NCBI GenBank assembly: GCA_949300485.1
Contig: CASGEL010000010.1
Coordinates: forward strand, 1-64,000
Source: an uncultured bacterium
GTDB taxonomy: Bacteria > Cyanobacteriota > Vampirovibrionia > Gastranaerophilales > Gastranaerophilaceae
Reading direction: 5' to 3'
DNA length: 64,000 bases
Shown here: positions 62,837 through 64,000 of the stretch, piece by piece
Layout: each line of letters starts with the position of its first letter
How positions within the stretch are numbered: the stretch's first letter is position 1
Program-made: the position numbers and the translations under genes
The notes under the pieces: generated by a model
What the model was told of the DNA's origin: nothing
The model's database searches: none
Seen by the model: only the letters and a program-made list of their open reading frames with translations

Positions 62837-64000
62837 ATGGATTTATCAGAATTAAGAAAAGAAAATGAATTAGTAGATTTGTTCTGCAAACTTGCAGAAA
62901 TACCATCACCATCCAAGCAGGAAGAAAAAGTCATTGATTGGATTTGTAACTACTGTCAAGAACATAAAATACCATGCGAAACAGATGATTATAAAAACAT
63001 ATATATAACAATTCCTGCAACTGACACAACAAAAGAACCCATATTGCTATCATCTCACCTTGATGTAATTGGAGATGATTCTCCGGTTATACCATACCTT
63101 GATGGAGATTTGATAAGAGCTAAGGGAAGAACTCTCGGCGCTGATGATAAAGCTGGAGTTGCCAATGCTCTATACTTTGCTAAAGAACTAAATAAAAGAA
63201 CAGATATCAAACATGGCGGTCTTGAAGTACATTTTACAAGAGATGAAGAAGCCGATATGACAGGAATTAAGAATACCGATTTTTCAAAAATTCAATCGAA
63301 ATATGTACTTGTATTAGATAGTGATGCATTAGGACAATGTTTAATATCAGGAGCAAGCTATGTTTTAGCTGAATTAACAGTTACAGCTCCTAAAGGCGGC
63401 CACTCCGGAAATGATATTGGTGATAATACCAGAGAAAATGCAGCTAAACTTATTGCAGATTTAATATCTGAAATGCCACAAGGTGTATTTTATTCAGAAA
63501 ACGGACAGGTTATAACCTCTTGCAATATAGGAGGCATTATTTCAGGAAACCTTGAAGTTACAAATGTTATAAATACTGAAGGTAAAGCAACATATTCCAT
63601 AAGAAGTTCTAGAAAAGATAAAGAAGAAGAACTAATGCAAATGATGAAAGATTCTGTTGAAACGTTCAATGAAGAATATAAAGATATTGCTAAAGCAGAA
63701 ATTGTCTTTAAAGAAAAAATGCCAATGTTTGAAAAAAATGAGGATGAATATTTGCCTATTTTATTTGAAACAGCAGCCAAAAAGATTGGTATAACCCCTG
63801 AGATTTCAACCTTCCATGCCGGCGCTGAAACTCATATTTATGCAAATAAACATAATGCAAAAGGCGAAAAATTCTCACCTTACCTGATTGGACTTGCAAC
63901 GGTTTGCAATATGCACTCTGATAGAGAATACGTAGATTATAAAACCATGCTTAAAGGACAGGAATTATTACAAGAAGTTTTTGCAGCATTTAATAAATAA
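62837..64000 (+). CDS. M20 family peptidase, PepT-like
   Basis: Zinc exopeptidase of the M20B group, most like tripeptidase T, acting on peptides in the cytoplasm. The start is ATG 62837 with GGAG 6 bases upstream. Metal and catalytic segments are LLSSHLDVIGDD, LGADDKAGVANAL, TRDEEADMTG and VLDSDALG, and the GGHSGNDIG dimerisation segment; the final His lies in NMHSDREYVD. 387 residues. The stop codon TAA ends exactly at base 64000, so the gene is complete. Confidence 0.88.
   Translation: MDLSELRKENELVDLFCKLAEIPSPSKQEEKVIDWICNYCQEHKIPCETDDYKNIYITIPATDTTKEPILLSSHLDVIGDDSPVIPYLDGDLIRAKGRTLGADDKAGVANALYFAKELNKRTDIKHGGLEVHFTRDEEADMTGIKNTDFSKIQSKYVLVLDSDALGQCLISGASYVLAELTVTAPKGGHSGNDIGDNTRENAAKLIADLISEMPQGVFYSENGQVITSCNIGGIISGNLEVTNVINTEGKATYSIRSSRKDKEEELMQMMKDSVETFNEEYKDIAKAEIVFKEKMPMFEKNEDEYLPILFETAAKKIGITPEISTFHAGAETHIYANKHNAKGEKFSPYLIGLATVCNMHSDREYVDYKTMLKGQELLQEVFAAFNK

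Overview
The window looks like chromosomal DNA of a low-GC, Gram-negative relative of the cyanobacteria, most probably a gut Vampirovibrionia / Gastranaerophilales (ex-Melainabacteria) genome. This is an inference from gene content. It carries a type IV pilus/type II secretion type secretin operon, an MlaE/MlaF lipid transporter (so an outer membrane), an SLH-domain wall-anchoring protein, several scattered pseudopilin-like genes, a DapL-like aminotransferase, a GGGtGRT/Fe-S scaffold pair and very AT-rich intergenic DNA. I saw no rRNA, tRNA, CRISPR array, insertion sequence or prophage.

Layout. 1-7.3 kb: a GGDEF protein, an alpha/alpha-toroid-like protein, then a small accessory island (an axial-filament-like protein and two tandem glycine-zipper paralogues). 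7.3-17.6 kb: a uridine-kinase-like enzyme, a Cys-rich secreted protein, an SLH protein, pyruvate kinase, a broken small gene with a 7-bp tandem repeat, rplS-ylqF, rnhB, and the GGGtGRT/scaffold pair. 17.6-31.9 kb: two tandem pseudopilins, a divergent PurD-like ATP-grasp protein, dnaJ-like/queE, two secreted TPR proteins, def-fmt-aroH, duplicated adhesin-E-like proteins, a HerA-like protein with a degenerate P-loop, nadD-yqeK, cysK and a third pseudopilin. 31.9-46.7 kb: DapL-like aminotransferase, MlaF/MlaE, corrinoid adenosyltransferase, a TPR protein, an SDR, the pilP-like/secretin/gspE/gspF operon, and U32 protease-family/YqeG genes. 46.8-64 kb: MATE exporter, a pseudopilin, rplT/rpmI, efp-accB-accC-folC, a decayed long pseudopilin, two related small membrane proteins, purB, a TPM-domain protein, hemW, mutS2 and a PepT-like M20 peptidase that ends exactly at the window edge.

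How it works together. The secretin, ATPase and inner-membrane platform proteins form a pilus/secretion machine, for which the four intact and one decayed pseudopilins are plausible substrates. All five share a loop of the form D-x-N-G then P-N then G-x-D despite little other similarity. Housekeeping operons (def-fmt-aroH, nadD-yqeK, efp-accB-accC, rplS-ylqF) are compact and mostly Shine-Dalgarno-led.

The most striking pattern is regulatory. At about a dozen genes without a Shine-Dalgarno sequence, a good -10 box (often an extended TGn form) lies 6 or 7 bases upstream of the ATG, so these mRNAs are probably leaderless. This also decides several start codons. Other points worth a second look are the glycine-zipper/axial-like island, the decayed pilin, four small genes of 44-57 codons, and a candidate terminator-ended small RNA upstream of rnhB. 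Starts given below were moved from the longest open frame wherever a Shine-Dalgarno or -10 signal decided it.
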